A DNA stretch of 29,148 nt, taken from positions 1 through 29,148 of the forward strand of contig JBEKCO010000022.1 of the NCBI GenBank assembly GCA_050014835.1, read 5' to 3'. Position numbers and translations under genes: made by a program. Source of the stretch: Bog-793 sp050014835 (GTDB lineage: Bacteria; Actinomycetota; Acidimicrobiia; Acidimicrobiales; Bog-793). Within the stretch, counting starts at the first letter, position 1. Each line of letters opens with the position of its first letter. This document shows, piece after piece, positions 1 through 9,280 of this stretch. The notes below the pieces were generated by a model that was given only the letters and a program-made list of their open reading frames with translations, did no database searches and had not been told where the DNA came from.

Positions 1-445
1 GCTGGGGCTTGCCGTCGTCGGCGACGACGAGCTCGGCCTTCGTGTAGATCGCGTCGGCGCGGCTCGTGAACGAGAACTCGAACAGCTTCGACTCGGTGAT
101 CGCCTCGGTCGGGCACGCCTCGACGCACAGGTCGCAGTGGATGCAGCGCAGGTAGTTGATCTCGTAGACGAAGCCGTAGCGCTCCCCCGGCGAGACCGGT
201 GCGTCGGGGTCGTTGTCTGCTCCGCGCACGTAGATGCAGTCTGCCGGGCACACGGCCGCGCAGAGCTCGCAGCCGATGCACTTCTCCATCCCGTCCTCGT
301 AGCGGTTGAGGACGTGGCGGCCGTGGAGGCGCGGCGGCTTCGGCCTCTTCTCGGCCGGGTACTCGGAGGTGACGCGCGGCTTGAGCACCTGTTTGGCCGC
401 AACCCAGAACCCGCCGAGGAAGTTGGTCTCGCCGAGGATCCCCAT
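1..445 (-). CDS. nuoI: NADH-quinone oxidoreductase subunit I (partial, C-terminus off left edge)
   Basis: This is the ferredoxin-like subunit of complex I that passes electrons through two [4Fe-4S] clusters (N6a/N6b) from NuoG towards NuoB. The frame starts with ATG at 445 and stays open to the window edge, giving about 148 codons. Two classical cluster motifs are visible: CIGCELCAAVCP near residue 56 and CIHCDLCVEACP near residue 97. The start lies only 3 nt after the nuoH stop, so the two genes are probably translationally coupled. It is the last visible gene of the nuo operon; nuoJ-N would be expected beyond position 1. The missing C-terminus is a window artefact, not a truncation of the gene. 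Confidence 0.96.
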   Translation of the reverse strand, partial: MGILGETNFLGGFWVAAKQVLKPRVTSEYPAEKRPKPPRLHGRHVLNRYEDGMEKCIGCELCAAVCPADCIYVRGADNDPDAPVSPGERYGFVYEINYLRCIHCDLCVEACPTEAITESKLFEFSFTSRADAIYTKAELVVADDGKPQ

Positions 446-448
446 CGC

Positions 449-1657
449 TCAGCCCCCCACCGGTGTGCCGTCGACGAGCGTCGGTGCGGCGAGGAGTTCG
501 GGCGGTGCCGGGGTGGCGGGACCGCCGAGGCGCGCCCGGCGGCGACGCGCCGTCGCGCGGGCCTGGGCAAGCATGAGGGCCGCGACGATGATCCCGGCGA
601 AGATGCCGTAGCCCCAGGCCTTCGAGATCTGCGAGCCCGCGACGAGGAGGAGCCACCCGAGCGAGAGCGGGATGAGCCACTTCCAGCCGAGGTTCATCAG
701 CTGGTCGTACCGCAACCGCGGGAGCGCGGCACGGATCCACACCTGGACGTACAAGAAGACGACCGTCTTGCCGAGGAACCACAGAATCGGCCAGAGCCAG
801 CGCACGACGGGGAACCCGGGGCCGTCGGGCCCCCCGAAGAACAGCGTCACGACGACGGCCGACATCGTGATCGTGTTCATGTACTCGGCGAGGTAGAACA
901 TCGCGAACCTGATCGACGAGTACTCCGTGTGGAACCCGCCGCCGAGCTCGGTGTCGCCCTCCGCGAGGTCGAACGGGGGCCGGTTGAGCTCGGCGGTCCC
1001 GGCGATGAAGAAGATCACGAAGGGCACGACCCACAGCCGCAGGGCGTTCCAGTGCCAGAAGTACTGGGCCTGGGACTCGACGATCGCCCGCGTCGAAAGT
1101 CCGTGCGACTCGAGGATGACCGTGACGACGGTGAGCCCGAGCGCGGCCTCGTACGAGATCATCTGGGCAGACGCGCGCACCGACCCGAGCAGCGGGTACT
1201 TCGAGCCTGACGACCAGCCGGCGAGCATCACGCCGTAGACGGCGACCGACGAGAGCGCCAGCACGAAAAGAATCCCGATCGGCGGGTCGGCGACCTGGAG
1301 CTCGACGACGTGGTGGGCGATCGTCACCACCCCGCCGACCGGGACGACGGCGAAGATGAGGAAGGCGGGCACGACCGAGAGGAACGGGGCGATGCGGAAG
1401 ACGACCCGGTCGGCGCGCTCGGGCAGCAGGTCCTCCTTGAAAAACAGCTTCACCCCATCGGCGAGGGTCTGCAGGATCCCGAACTTCCCCGCCCGGTTCG
1501 GCCCGATCCGGTTCTGCATGTCCGAGATCACCTTGCGCTCGAACCAGATCATCAGCATCACCGACACGAGCAGGGACCCGAAGGCGACGAGCACCTTCAC
1601 GAGCACGATGACGACGACGCCGAGGTCGACGCCGTGGGAGAAGAGGGGGTCACCCAT
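449..1657 (-). CDS. nuoH: NADH-quinone oxidoreductase subunit H
   Basis: This is the membrane subunit of complex I that forms the quinone-chamber interface with NuoB/NuoD. The 402-residue product is a multi-helix membrane protein. It carries the family motif ERKVISDMQNRIGPNR at residues 40-55, the segment KYPLLGSVRASAQMISYE, and the acidic loop AELNRPPFDLAEGDTELGGG followed by FHTEYSS. The ATG at 1657 overlaps the nuoG stop (ATGA), so translation is coupled. The length is slightly above the E. coli protein (about 325 residues), mainly because of an Arg/Ala/Pro-rich C-terminal tail of roughly 40 residues. Identification is secure. Confidence 0.97.
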   Translation of the reverse strand: MGDPLFSHGVDLGVVVIVLVKVLVAFGSLLVSVMLMIWFERKVISDMQNRIGPNRAGKFGILQTLADGVKLFFKEDLLPERADRVVFRIAPFLSVVPAFLIFAVVPVGGVVTIAHHVVELQVADPPIGILFVLALSSVAVYGVMLAGWSSGSKYPLLGSVRASAQMISYEAALGLTVVTVILESHGLSTRAIVESQAQYFWHWNALRLWVVPFVIFFIAGTAELNRPPFDLAEGDTELGGGFHTEYSSIRFAMFYLAEYMNTITMSAVVVTLFFGGPDGPGFPVVRWLWPILWFLGKTVVFLYVQVWIRAALPRLRYDQLMNLGWKWLIPLSLGWLLLVAGSQISKAWGYGIFAGIIVAALMLAQARATARRRRARLGGPATPAPPELLAAPTLVDGTPVGG

Positions 1658-4341
1658 CACGCCTTCTCCAGCCAGACGTCGGTGGCGGGGACAGAGCCGT
1701 CGACGAGCGCGTTCGCGCCGCGCTCGCCGGGGCCGGCGAGGTTGGCGACGACGGAAACCACGCGCCGCGGCAGCGACGCGTCGACCCGGACGGGCAACAC
1801 CAACGAGTCCCGCGCGGCGCGGACCGTGACCATCGCCCCGGGGTCTACGCCGAGCCTTTTCAGCGCGTCGGGATTGACGAACACCGCGGGCTCCCGGACG
1901 AGGGGCGCGAGCGACGGGCTCTCGACGACGAGCGTCCCCCGGTCGTAGAGGGTCCGGCGCACGACGAGACGGTAGGCGCCCTTCGCCGGCCCGACCGCGG
2001 GGACGACCTCGCCGGGCTCGAACGTGACCGGCCGTGGTCGCGCCGGGCTCGGGGTGTGCCATGCCGCGTCGCTGGCGCCCGCGGGCCGCGCCGCGCCGAG
2101 GTCGAGCGGCGCCCCCTGCTCCTCGACCGAGACGATCCCGGGAGTCGCGATCGGGTCGATCGGCCGCGGCCCGCCGGTGCCGATCGTGACCGGGGTCTCG
2201 GTGAGCGGCACGACGACGCCGTCGCGCCACTCCGGCCGTCCGAGCAGGCCTGCATCGACCCCCCGGTACGCCGGGGCGACCCGGGCGATCTCCGCCGAGA
2301 TCTGGTCGACGCCGTCGAGCCCGAGCGTCGCGTCGAGCCGGCGCGCGATCTCGCTCGCCACCGTCCAGGCCGGCCAGGCGACGCCGGGGGGGACCACCTT
2401 GGCAGCGAGCCTCGTCACGCGACCCTCGCAGTTCGTCGTCGTGCCGCCCCGCTCGCCGTCGCCGGCGACGGGGAGCACGACGCGGGCGAGCGCGCTCGAG
2501 GAGTTCGGATGGGTCCCGACGAACACGAGCGTCCGCACCTGCTCGAGCGCGGCGAGCGCGAGCTCCCGGTCCGCGCAGTCGGCGAGCGGATCGCAGCCGA
2601 GGAGGATGAGCGTCGTGATCTCGGAGTCGACCGTCGCCTGGAGGATTGCTCGCGCGTCGCGGCCCGACCGTCCCGGCAGCGGGCCCCACACCGGGGCGAG
2701 CTCGGCCCGCCCCTCCTCGAGGGACACCCGGCCCGGGAGCATCCCGGGAGCCAATCCCATGTCGAGCGCGCCGTGCACGTTCGCCCGTCGCAGCGCGGGC
2801 AGGAACCGGGCGTTCGGATACGCCTGCCAGATCGCGTGCGCCGCCGCGGCATCGCCGGCGGCCGGCTCGGCGAGCGATGTCCGCCCGTAGACGACGACAA
2901 GGCCGTCGCCGCCGCCGGGAAGCGACCCGAGAAGCGCGCGAGCGTCGGCGAGCGCCGCCGGGTCGACGCCGTCCGGGGCGTCGGCGCGCGTCGGGGCGAC
3001 GAGCGCCGGGACGAGGCGCGTGAGCTCCCCCGGGAGGTGGGCGAGGCGATGGCGCGCGTACGGCGTGAGCCCGGTTGCCGCCGGCGCGCACTCGATGACC
3101 GGCACGCCGTCGAGCGCGGCGCGCCGCAGGCGCAGGAACAACACGGGCAGTTCCTCTTCCAGGTCGCCGCACAGCGTGATCACGACCCGCGCCCGACACG
3201 CCTCGTCGATCGTCGCGTGGGGCAGGCCGAGCACCGCCTCGGCGGGTAGCCCGTCGTCGAGCTGCGCGTCGACCGAATCGGTGCCGAGCACCGCCTTGGC
3301 GAGCTTGGCCCAGGCGTAGGCGTCCTCGTTCGACAGCCGCGCCCCGCCGAGGATCCCGACCGCTTCCGGGCCGCCGCGGCGGCGGGCGTCCCCGATCGCC
3401 GCGGCGACCGCGTCGAGCGCCTCGTGCCAGCCCACCGGGACCTGGACGTCGGCGCGCTCGATCGTCGGCGTGACGAGGCGGTTCGGCGAGTGGACCGCCT
3501 CGAAGGCATAGCGGCCCTTGTCGCACAGCCAGCTCTGGTTCACCGGATCGGAGTCGACCCCGAGGTAGCGCACGAGACGGCCCGACGACGACTGGGCGAC
3601 GACCCGGCACCCGACCGCGCACGTCGTGCACGTCGTCTCGACCTGCTCGAGGTCCCACGGGCGCGCCTTGAACCGGTAGGCGGGGGACGTGAGCGCGCCG
3701 ACCGGGCAGATCTGGATCGTGTTGCCGGCGAAGTACGAGTCGAACGGCTCGTCCGGGAAGATCGCGACCTCGACCGCGTCGGTGCGGAAGGCGAGGTTGA
3801 TGAGCGGCTCGCCGGCGACCTCCGCGGCAAAGCGGGTGCAACGGGCGCACTGGATGCAGCGTTCGCGGTCGAGCAGCACGAGCGGGCCGATCTCGATCGG
3901 TTTCGCCCAGTGGCGCTTTTCCTCGAGGAACCGGCTCTCCCCCGGACCGTGCGAGAGCGCCTGGTCCTGGAGCGGGCACTCGCCGCCCTTGTCGCACACC
4001 GGGCAGTCGAGCGGGTGGTTGATGAGGAGGAACTCGAGGACGCCCTGCTGGGCCTTGCGCGCCTTGGCCGAGGCGGTACGTACCTCCACGCCCTCGGTGA
4101 CGGCGAGGTAGCAGGCCGGCTGCAGCGTGAAGCCCCGCGGGCCCGAGACTTCGACGAGGCACATCCGGCATATGCCGACCGGAGCGAGGCGCGGGTGGTA
4201 GCAGAAACGCGGGATGAAGACCCCCGCCCGGTCCGCAGCGTCGATGATGTTCTCGCCCGGCACGGCCTCGACGGGCACCCCGTCGATCGTGAGGCGGACG
4301 ACCGCCTCCGCGCCGGATCCGTTCCGCGCCGGCAGGCTCAT
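1657..4341 (-). CDS. nuoG: NADH-quinone oxidoreductase subunit G
   Basis: This is the large iron-sulfur subunit of the peripheral arm of complex I (894 residues). An N-terminal [2Fe-2S] ferredoxin domain has C47, C58, C61 and C77. A His-ligated [4Fe-4S] site follows with H109, C113, C116 and C122, and another [4Fe-4S] site has C162, C165, C168 and C212. A fourth set, C238-x2-C241-x3-C245-x27-C273, matches the off-path N7 cluster found in only some bacterial NuoG proteins. The remainder is a molybdopterin-oxidoreductase-like domain, which in this family carries no molybdenum. Starting at ATG 4341, it overlaps the nuoF stop by 4 nt, and its own TGA overlaps the nuoH ATG. The C-terminal half is rich in Ala/Pro/Arg and less conserved. 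Confidence 0.97.
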   Translation of the reverse strand: MSLPARNGSGAEAVVRLTIDGVPVEAVPGENIIDAADRAGVFIPRFCYHPRLAPVGICRMCLVEVSGPRGFTLQPACYLAVTEGVEVRTASAKARKAQQGVLEFLLINHPLDCPVCDKGGECPLQDQALSHGPGESRFLEEKRHWAKPIEIGPLVLLDRERCIQCARCTRFAAEVAGEPLINLAFRTDAVEVAIFPDEPFDSYFAGNTIQICPVGALTSPAYRFKARPWDLEQVETTCTTCAVGCRVVAQSSSGRLVRYLGVDSDPVNQSWLCDKGRYAFEAVHSPNRLVTPTIERADVQVPVGWHEALDAVAAAIGDARRRGGPEAVGILGGARLSNEDAYAWAKLAKAVLGTDSVDAQLDDGLPAEAVLGLPHATIDEACRARVVITLCGDLEEELPVLFLRLRRAALDGVPVIECAPAATGLTPYARHRLAHLPGELTRLVPALVAPTRADAPDGVDPAALADARALLGSLPGGGDGLVVVYGRTSLAEPAAGDAAAAHAIWQAYPNARFLPALRRANVHGALDMGLAPGMLPGRVSLEEGRAELAPVWGPLPGRSGRDARAILQATVDSEITTLILLGCDPLADCADRELALAALEQVRTLVFVGTHPNSSSALARVVLPVAGDGERGGTTTNCEGRVTRLAAKVVPPGVAWPAWTVASEIARRLDATLGLDGVDQISAEIARVAPAYRGVDAGLLGRPEWRDGVVVPLTETPVTIGTGGPRPIDPIATPGIVSVEEQGAPLDLGAARPAGASDAAWHTPSPARPRPVTFEPGEVVPAVGPAKGAYRLVVRRTLYDRGTLVVESPSLAPLVREPAVFVNPDALKRLGVDPGAMVTVRAARDSLVLPVRVDASLPRRVVSVVANLAGPGERGANALVDGSVPATDVWLEKA

Positions 4342-5669
4342 CTCGCCCCGGCCCCGGCGGTGAGCGCCGCGTCGAACGGGCAGCCCTCGTTGCGGATGTG
4401 CGCGGTGAACTCCTCTCGGAACATGCGGATCGCCGAGGCGATCGACGACGGGATCGACGGGCCGAGCACGCAGATCGTCGTCTGTTGGGGTGGCCAGCCG
4501 AGACCCGGGGCGAGGTTGTCGCACACGTCCATCAAGAGGTCGAGGTCGCTGAAGCGGCCGCCCCCCTCCTCTATGCGCCGGAGGATCTTCTCGAGCCAGT
4601 GGCCCCCCTCCCGGCACGGCGTGCACTGCCCACAGGACTCCCGGTAGAAAAAGCGCGTGATCCGCCAGGCGGCGCGCACGACGCAGGTCGCGTCGTCGAG
4701 GACGACGACGGAACCGGAGCCGAGCATCGAGCCGGCCCCGGCGACCGCGTCCTGGTCGAGACCGAGGTCGAGCTCGCCCGGGCCGAACCACGGCGCCGAG
4801 ACCCCGCCGGGGATGAAGGCCTTGAGGGCCCGACCGTCGGCGATCCCGCCGCCGAGGGCGGGGTCGAAGATGAGGTCGCGGAAGGTCGTCTTCGACATCT
4901 CGAGCTCGAACCAGCCGGGGCGCGCGACCCGTCCGGAGAGCGCGAAGAGCCGCGTGCCGGTGGAGCTGCCGGCGCCGAGCGCGGCGAACGCGTCCCCGCC
5001 GTGCTGGACGATCCAGGGCAAAGCCGAGATCGTCTCGACGTTGTTCACGACGGTCGGCTCGCCGTAGAGGCCGAACGCCGCGGGGAAGTGCGGGGGCTTG
5101 ATGCGCGGGAAACCGCGCTTGCCCTCCAGGCTCTCGAGCAGCGCCGTCTCCTCGCCGCAGATGTAGGCGCCGGCACCCGGGTGGACGACCACGTCGAGCG
5201 AGAAGGCCGAGCCGAAGATGCGCCTCCCGAGCGCGCCGTGTCCGTAGGCCTCGTTGCACGCCTGCGTCAGGCGCTCGAGGCCGAGCGCGAACTCGCCGCG
5301 GCAGTAAATGAAGGCCAGACGGGCGCCGACCGCGTACGCCGCGATCGCCGCCCCCTCGATGATCTGGTGCGGGTCGCGCTCGATGAGCAGGTGGTCCTTG
5401 AACGTCGCCGGTTCGCTCTCGTCCCCGTTCACGACGAGGTAGGTCGTCTCGGACGGGCGCAGCATCGACCACTTCCGCCCCGCCGGGAAGCCGGCCCCGC
5501 CACGGCCGAGGAGGCTCGCCCGGTTCACCTCGTCGCGGACCGCCTCCCGCCCCATCCGCAGCGCCTTGTGCAGCGCCTTGTAACCGCCGGTCGCGAGGTA
5601 GCGCTCGAGGGTGTGCGAGTCGGCGTGGTCGAACCGCCCCGTCACGATGCGCGGCGCCTGCGTGAGCAC
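4338..5669 (-). CDS. nuoF: NADH-quinone oxidoreductase subunit F (NADH/FMN-binding)
   Basis: This subunit oxidises NADH using FMN and holds one [4Fe-4S] cluster (N3). The product has 443 residues, normal for the family. Visible motifs are the nucleotide loop GRGGAGFPAGRKW near residue 55, the FMN/NADH region VNGDESEPATFKDH, GAGAYICGEETALLESLEGK, and the cluster motif ESCGQCTPCREG. The fourth Cys lies downstream in TICVLG. The start is GTG at 5669, 3 nt after the nuoE stop, and the stop overlaps the nuoG start. It forms the NADH dehydrogenase module with NuoE and NuoG. Confidence 0.97.
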   Translation of the reverse strand: MLTQAPRIVTGRFDHADSHTLERYLATGGYKALHKALRMGREAVRDEVNRASLLGRGGAGFPAGRKWSMLRPSETTYLVVNGDESEPATFKDHLLIERDPHQIIEGAAIAAYAVGARLAFIYCRGEFALGLERLTQACNEAYGHGALGRRIFGSAFSLDVVVHPGAGAYICGEETALLESLEGKRGFPRIKPPHFPAAFGLYGEPTVVNNVETISALPWIVQHGGDAFAALGAGSSTGTRLFALSGRVARPGWFELEMSKTTFRDLIFDPALGGGIADGRALKAFIPGGVSAPWFGPGELDLGLDQDAVAGAGSMLGSGSVVVLDDATCVVRAAWRITRFFYRESCGQCTPCREGGHWLEKILRRIEEGGGRFSDLDLLMDVCDNLAPGLGWPPQQTTICVLGPSIPSSIASAIRMFREEFTAHIRNEGCPFDAALTAGAGAR

Positions 5670-5672
5670 GGC

Positions 5673-6254
5673 TCAGCCCCTCGCCCGCGGGCGGGCGGTC
5701 GTCTCGGCACCGGGCAGGCCGACGGTGCGCTCGATCCGGCAGAGCACGCCGTGCGGCGGGATCTCGGCGCGGCGCTTGCCCGCGGCGAGCTCGGCGACGA
5801 GCCGGTCGAAGCCGTCGGCATCGAGCGGCCCGACGAAACGATGGTTCACCTGCACGCACGGGGCGGCGTCGCAGCCGGCGAGGCACTCGGCCTCCTCGAG
5901 GGTGAACTCGCCGTCCTCGGTCGTCTGCCCGCAACGGATGCCGAGCCGGCGCTCGGCGTGGTCGACGAGCTCGTCGGCACCGGCGAGCAGGCAGGCGATG
6001 TTCGTGCAGATCGCGATGACGTGCCGGCCGACCTTGTCCAGATGGAACATGTCGTAGAACGTCGCCGTCCCGTAGACATCGGCCGCGGTCACGCCGCAGA
6101 GCTCGGCGATCTCCTCCATCGCTTCGCCGCACAACCACCCGTCCTGGGACTGGGCGAGGTGGCAGAGCGGGATCAGCGCCGAGCGCGGCTGCGGGTAGAG
6201 CGCGACGAGCGCCTCGGCCCGGGCCCGGTTCGCCGCCGTCAGGTGGACGGTCAC
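5673..6254 (-). CDS. nuoE: NADH-quinone oxidoreductase subunit E
   Basis: This is the thioredoxin-fold [2Fe-2S] subunit (cluster N1a) that partners NuoF. The chosen start is GTG at 6254, which overlaps the nuoD stop as GTGA and gives 193 residues. The frame stays open further upstream, but only inside nuoD. The cluster ligands are visible as C83-x4-C88 (CTNIAC) and C124-x3-C128 (CLAGC). Helical N-terminal segments and the VYGTATFYDMF motif near residue 60 are typical. The tail after residue 170 is basic and low in complexity. Confidence 0.95.
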   Translation of the reverse strand: MTVHLTAANRARAEALVALYPQPRSALIPLCHLAQSQDGWLCGEAMEEIAELCGVTAADVYGTATFYDMFHLDKVGRHVIAICTNIACLLAGADELVDHAERRLGIRCGQTTEDGEFTLEEAECLAGCDAAPCVQVNHRFVGPLDADGFDRLVAELAAGKRRAEIPPHGVLCRIERTVGLPGAETTARPRARG

Positions 6255-7645
6255 CGGTCGACGTCCCCGAGGACCGGGTCGACGGAGGAGAGGATCGCGA
6301 CCATGTCGGCGATGAGGCCGCCGCGTAACAGCGCCGGCACCGACTGCAGGTTGACGAAGCTCGGCGCGCGGATGTGCATCCGCATCGGGCGGTTCGAACC
6401 GTCCGAGACGAGGTAGCAACCGAGCTCGCCGCGGGGCGACTCCACGGCGACGTAGACCTCGCCCTCCGGGGGCTCGATGCCGCGCGTGAAGATCTTGAAG
6501 TGGTGGATGAGCGCCTCCATCGACTCGTCGATCCGGGCCCGCGGCGGGGGCGTGACCTTCTTGTCCTGGGCCCGGTAGTCGCCCGACGGCATCTTCTCGA
6601 GGATCTGGCGGACGATCCGGATCGACTCCCGCACCTCGTTCAGGCGGACCGCGTAGCGGTCGAAGCAGTCACCGACCGAGCCGACCACGACGTCGAAGTC
6701 GACGTCGCCGTAGGCGAGATAGGGCATCGCGCGCCGCAGGTCCCAGGCGACTCCCGCGGCGCGCAGGAGCGGCCCCGTCGCCGAGAGCGCGATGAGCAGC
6801 TCGGCGGGGACGACGCCGACGTCCTCGGTCCGCTCGCGGAAGATCGGCTGTCCGGTGAGGAGGTTGTCGTAGTCGGTCAGCCGGGCGCCCACCGTGTCGA
6901 CGACCGCCTCCACGTCGTCCTCCCACCCGTCAGGGAGGTCCGCCGCGACGCCGCCGGGCCGGATGTAGTTGTGGTTCATCCTCAGCCCGGTGACCTTCTC
7001 GAAGAACCCCAGAACGAGATCGCGCTCGCGCAGCCCGAAGATCATCATCGTTGACGAGGCGAGGTCCATCCCGTTCGTCGCCGCCCACATGACGTGGGAC
7101 GAGATGCGGTTGAGTTCGCACATGAGCATGCGGATCCAGGTCGCTCGCGGCGGGATGTCGACGCCGAGAAGCTTCTCGACGGCGAGCGAGAAGACGAGCT
7201 CGTTGTGGAGCGGCGACAGGTAGTCCATGCGCGTGACGTTCGTCGCGCCCTGGACGTAGGTGAGCTCCTCCGCCGTCTTCTCCATCCCGGTGTGGAGGTA
7301 GCCGATCACGGGCTTCGAACGGAGGATGGTCTCGCCCTGCAGCTCGACCATCATCCGCAGCACGCCGTGGGTCGAGGGGTGTTGCGGGCCGACGTTGAGG
7401 ATCATCGTCTCGCCGGCGCCGAACGTCGCGTCGGCGGCGTCCGGGTCGAGGGCGTCGCTCTCCGGCACCCGGAGCACGCCCCCCTGCTCGATCGCCAGCT
7501 CGACCGGGCTCGTCGCGTCGACGGGCGCGAGCTCCTGGGATCCCTCGTCGGTCTCGGCGACGAGCCGCGCCAGCTCCGGGTCGCCGGTCTCGGCGGCCGT
7601 CGCCGGCGCCTCGCCGATTGCCCCGTCGACATGGTCGCTCGTCAT
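6251..7645 (-). CDS. nuoD: NADH-quinone oxidoreductase subunit D
   Basis: This is the 49-kDa subunit that forms the quinone-binding pocket with NuoB. The product has 464 residues. The signature GPQHPSTHGVLR begins at residue 86, followed by GYLHTGMEK, YLSPLHNE, and MCELNRISSH. The C-terminal segment has the expected ESPRGELGCYLVSDG and RMHIRAPSFVNLQ. An acidic, Ala/Glu/Asp-rich N-terminal extension of about 80 residues precedes the conserved core and is longer than in most relatives. The ATG at 7645 overlaps the nuoC stop (ATGA). A start inside the extension is possible, but the overlap favours 7645. Confidence 0.96.
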   Translation of the reverse strand: MTSDHVDGAIGEAPATAAETGDPELARLVAETDEGSQELAPVDATSPVELAIEQGGVLRVPESDALDPDAADATFGAGETMILNVGPQHPSTHGVLRMMVELQGETILRSKPVIGYLHTGMEKTAEELTYVQGATNVTRMDYLSPLHNELVFSLAVEKLLGVDIPPRATWIRMLMCELNRISSHVMWAATNGMDLASSTMMIFGLRERDLVLGFFEKVTGLRMNHNYIRPGGVAADLPDGWEDDVEAVVDTVGARLTDYDNLLTGQPIFRERTEDVGVVPAELLIALSATGPLLRAAGVAWDLRRAMPYLAYGDVDFDVVVGSVGDCFDRYAVRLNEVRESIRIVRQILEKMPSGDYRAQDKKVTPPPRARIDESMEALIHHFKIFTRGIEPPEGEVYVAVESPRGELGCYLVSDGSNRPMRMHIRAPSFVNLQSVPALLRGGLIADMVAILSSVDPVLGDVDR

Positions 7646-8148
7646 CGCGGACCGGGTGCTTCCTTGAACTGCACCGGGACACGGCCGACGCCGTAGTCGC
7701 GGCGCAGCGGGTGCCCTTCCCAGTCCTGGGGCAACAGGATCCGGCTCGGGTCCGGGTGACCGTCGAAGCGGATGCCCATCAGGTCGTACGCCTCGCGCTC
7801 CATGTTCTCCGTGCCGGGATAGACGAAAAAGAGCGTCGGGCAGACCGGGTCGTCCTCGGGGATCATGACCCGGAGGCGGACGCGACGCGCCGGGGTGAAC
7901 GAGAGCAGGTTGACGACGACCTCGAACCGCTCCGCAGCGACCCCGTCGGGGACCTTGCGGCGCAGGTGGGTGAGGTAGTCGACGGCGCACAGGTCGCTGC
8001 AGGTGGCGAAGCCCGCTCCCCGCAGGACCGTGGCGACTTCCACGTAGCGGTCACGGGTCGGGAAGAACACCTCGTCACCCGCCGAGTTGACGGTCGGAAT
8101 CTGGCCAAGCGCTGGGATCTGCCAGGCGAGCGACCCTGCGGGCGCCAT
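7642..8148 (-). CDS. nuoC: NADH-quinone oxidoreductase subunit C
   Basis: This is the 30-kDa subunit of the complex I connecting fragment (168 residues) and has no cofactor of its own. The family signature is clear near the C-terminus: NMEREAYDLMGIRFDGHPD followed by RILLPQDWEGHPLRRDYG. It is a separate gene here and not fused to nuoD as in E. coli. The ATG at 8148 shares its last base with the nuoB stop region, and its own stop overlaps the nuoD start, so B-C-D are translationally coupled. Confidence 0.96.
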   Translation of the reverse strand: MAPAGSLAWQIPALGQIPTVNSAGDEVFFPTRDRYVEVATVLRGAGFATCSDLCAVDYLTHLRRKVPDGVAAERFEVVVNLLSFTPARRVRLRVMIPEDDPVCPTLFFVYPGTENMEREAYDLMGIRFDGHPDPSRILLPQDWEGHPLRRDYGVGRVPVQFKEAPGPR

Positions 8149-8741
8149 CAGCGCGGCGTCCCGAGGTGGACCGGCGCGGCGAGCGGCTGGGTCCATCCGG
8201 GTACCTCGGTCGCGAGGTCGACGCCGGCACCCGCTCCCGAGGCCCCGCGCCGGCGGAGGACCTCGCCCGTCCGGACCTTCTCGTGGAGGGTGAGGATCGC
8301 GTGCAAAAGCGTGTTCGGGCTCGGCGGGCAGCCGGGCGCGTAGACGTCGACCGGAACGATCTCGTCGACGCCCTGGACGATGGCGTAGTTGTTGAACATG
8401 CCCCCCGACGAGGCGCACACCCCCATCGAGATCACCCACTTCGGCTCCACCATCTGGTCGTAGACCTGGCGCAGGACCGGCGCCATCTTCTGGGAGACCC
8501 GGCCAGCGACGATCATCAGGTCCGCCTGGCGCGGCGAGGACCGGAACACCTCCATCCCGAACCGCGACATGTCGTACTCGGCGCCTCCTGCGGCCATCAT
8601 CTCGATCGCGCAGCACGCCAGGCCGAAGGTCGCCGGCCACATCGAGCTGCGCCGCGACCACCGCACGAAATCCTCGAGCTTGCCGGTGAGCAGGTTGTGG
8701 CGAATCGACTCGAGGCCGTTCCAGGACTCCGCGATCGGCAC
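8148..8741 (-). CDS. nuoB: NADH-quinone oxidoreductase subunit B
   Basis: This subunit carries the terminal [4Fe-4S] cluster N2, which reduces quinone. The product has 197 residues, within the usual range. Its ligands are the tandem cysteines C43-C44 (GLACCAIEMMA), C109 (MGVCASSGGMFNN), and C138 (YAPGCPPSPN). The start is GTG at 8741, directly abutting the nuoA stop codon (8742-8744). The C-terminus after residue 165 is a variable Gly/Ala-rich tail. Confidence 0.96.
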   Translation of the reverse strand: MPIAESWNGLESIRHNLLTGKLEDFVRWSRRSSMWPATFGLACCAIEMMAAGGAEYDMSRFGMEVFRSSPRQADLMIVAGRVSQKMAPVLRQVYDQMVEPKWVISMGVCASSGGMFNNYAIVQGVDEIVPVDVYAPGCPPSPNTLLHAILTLHEKVRTGEVLRRRGASGAGAGVDLATEVPGWTQPLAAPVHLGTPR

Positions 8742-9197
8742 CTACGCGGCCCTCCCGCCTGCCGAACCGACGTGACGGACGGTCGACTCGGTCGTGCGGT
8801 CGGACACGGCCCCGAGCGACCGCGACCGACGCACGGGACCCCAGTCGAGAGCGCCGTTGGCGACGAGGTAGATGAACGAGACGAAGACCGCGCCGGCGAA
8901 GACGATCACCTCGACGAGGCCGAACCGCCCGAGTTGCCCGTAGATCACCGCCCAGGGGAAAAGGAAGATGATCTCGATGTCGAAGATGATGAAGATCATC
9001 GCGATCAGGTAGAAGCGGACCGGGAAGCGCTGCGGCGGCTCGGCGGTGGGCACGATGCCGCACTCGTACGGGGCCTGCTTCGCCGCGTTCGGGCGGTACG
9101 GGGCGAGAAGGCGCGACGCGGCGATCGACAATGCCGCGAAGAGGACCCCCAGCGCGAGCAGCAAAAAGATCGGCAGGTAACTGTCGAGGCTTCCCAT
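8742..9197 (-). CDS. nuoA: NADH-quinone oxidoreductase subunit A (first gene of operon)
   Basis: This is a small membrane subunit of complex I (151 residues) with three predicted helices: about residues 7-28, 62-85 and 92-112. The conserved loop APYECGIVP follows helix 1, and the hallmark FYLIAMIFIIFDIEIIFLFPWA contains the acidic residues in helix 2. It starts with ATG at 9197 and heads the nuo operon. About 100 nt separate it from the divergent reductase gene, so its promoter must lie in 9198-9297 or inside that gene. A GGTAAAAC sequence on the minus strand about 11 nt upstream of the ATG is the only -10-like element I see, and it is weak. I found no Rex-type operator there by eye. Confidence 0.95.
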   Translation of the reverse strand: MGSLDSYLPIFLLLALGVLFAALSIAASRLLAPYRPNAAKQAPYECGIVPTAEPPQRFPVRFYLIAMIFIIFDIEIIFLFPWAVIYGQLGRFGLVEVIVFAGAVFVSFIYLVANGALDWGPVRRSRSLGAVSDRTTESTVRHVGSAGGRAA

Positions 9198-9280
9198 GGC
9201 GCCCTGCGGTTTTACCACGACGGGCACGAACGGGCCATCCGTGCACGGCGCGGCGGCCCCGGCGACAGGTCGGAGGGTCG

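Noticed and set aside
4398..6416. Long plus-strand open frame antisense to nuoF/E/D
   Set aside because: It is a shadow of GC-rich coding DNA: Arg/Glu/Asp/Gly-rich, no recognisable domain, no ribosome-binding site, and it lies over three well-supported genes.
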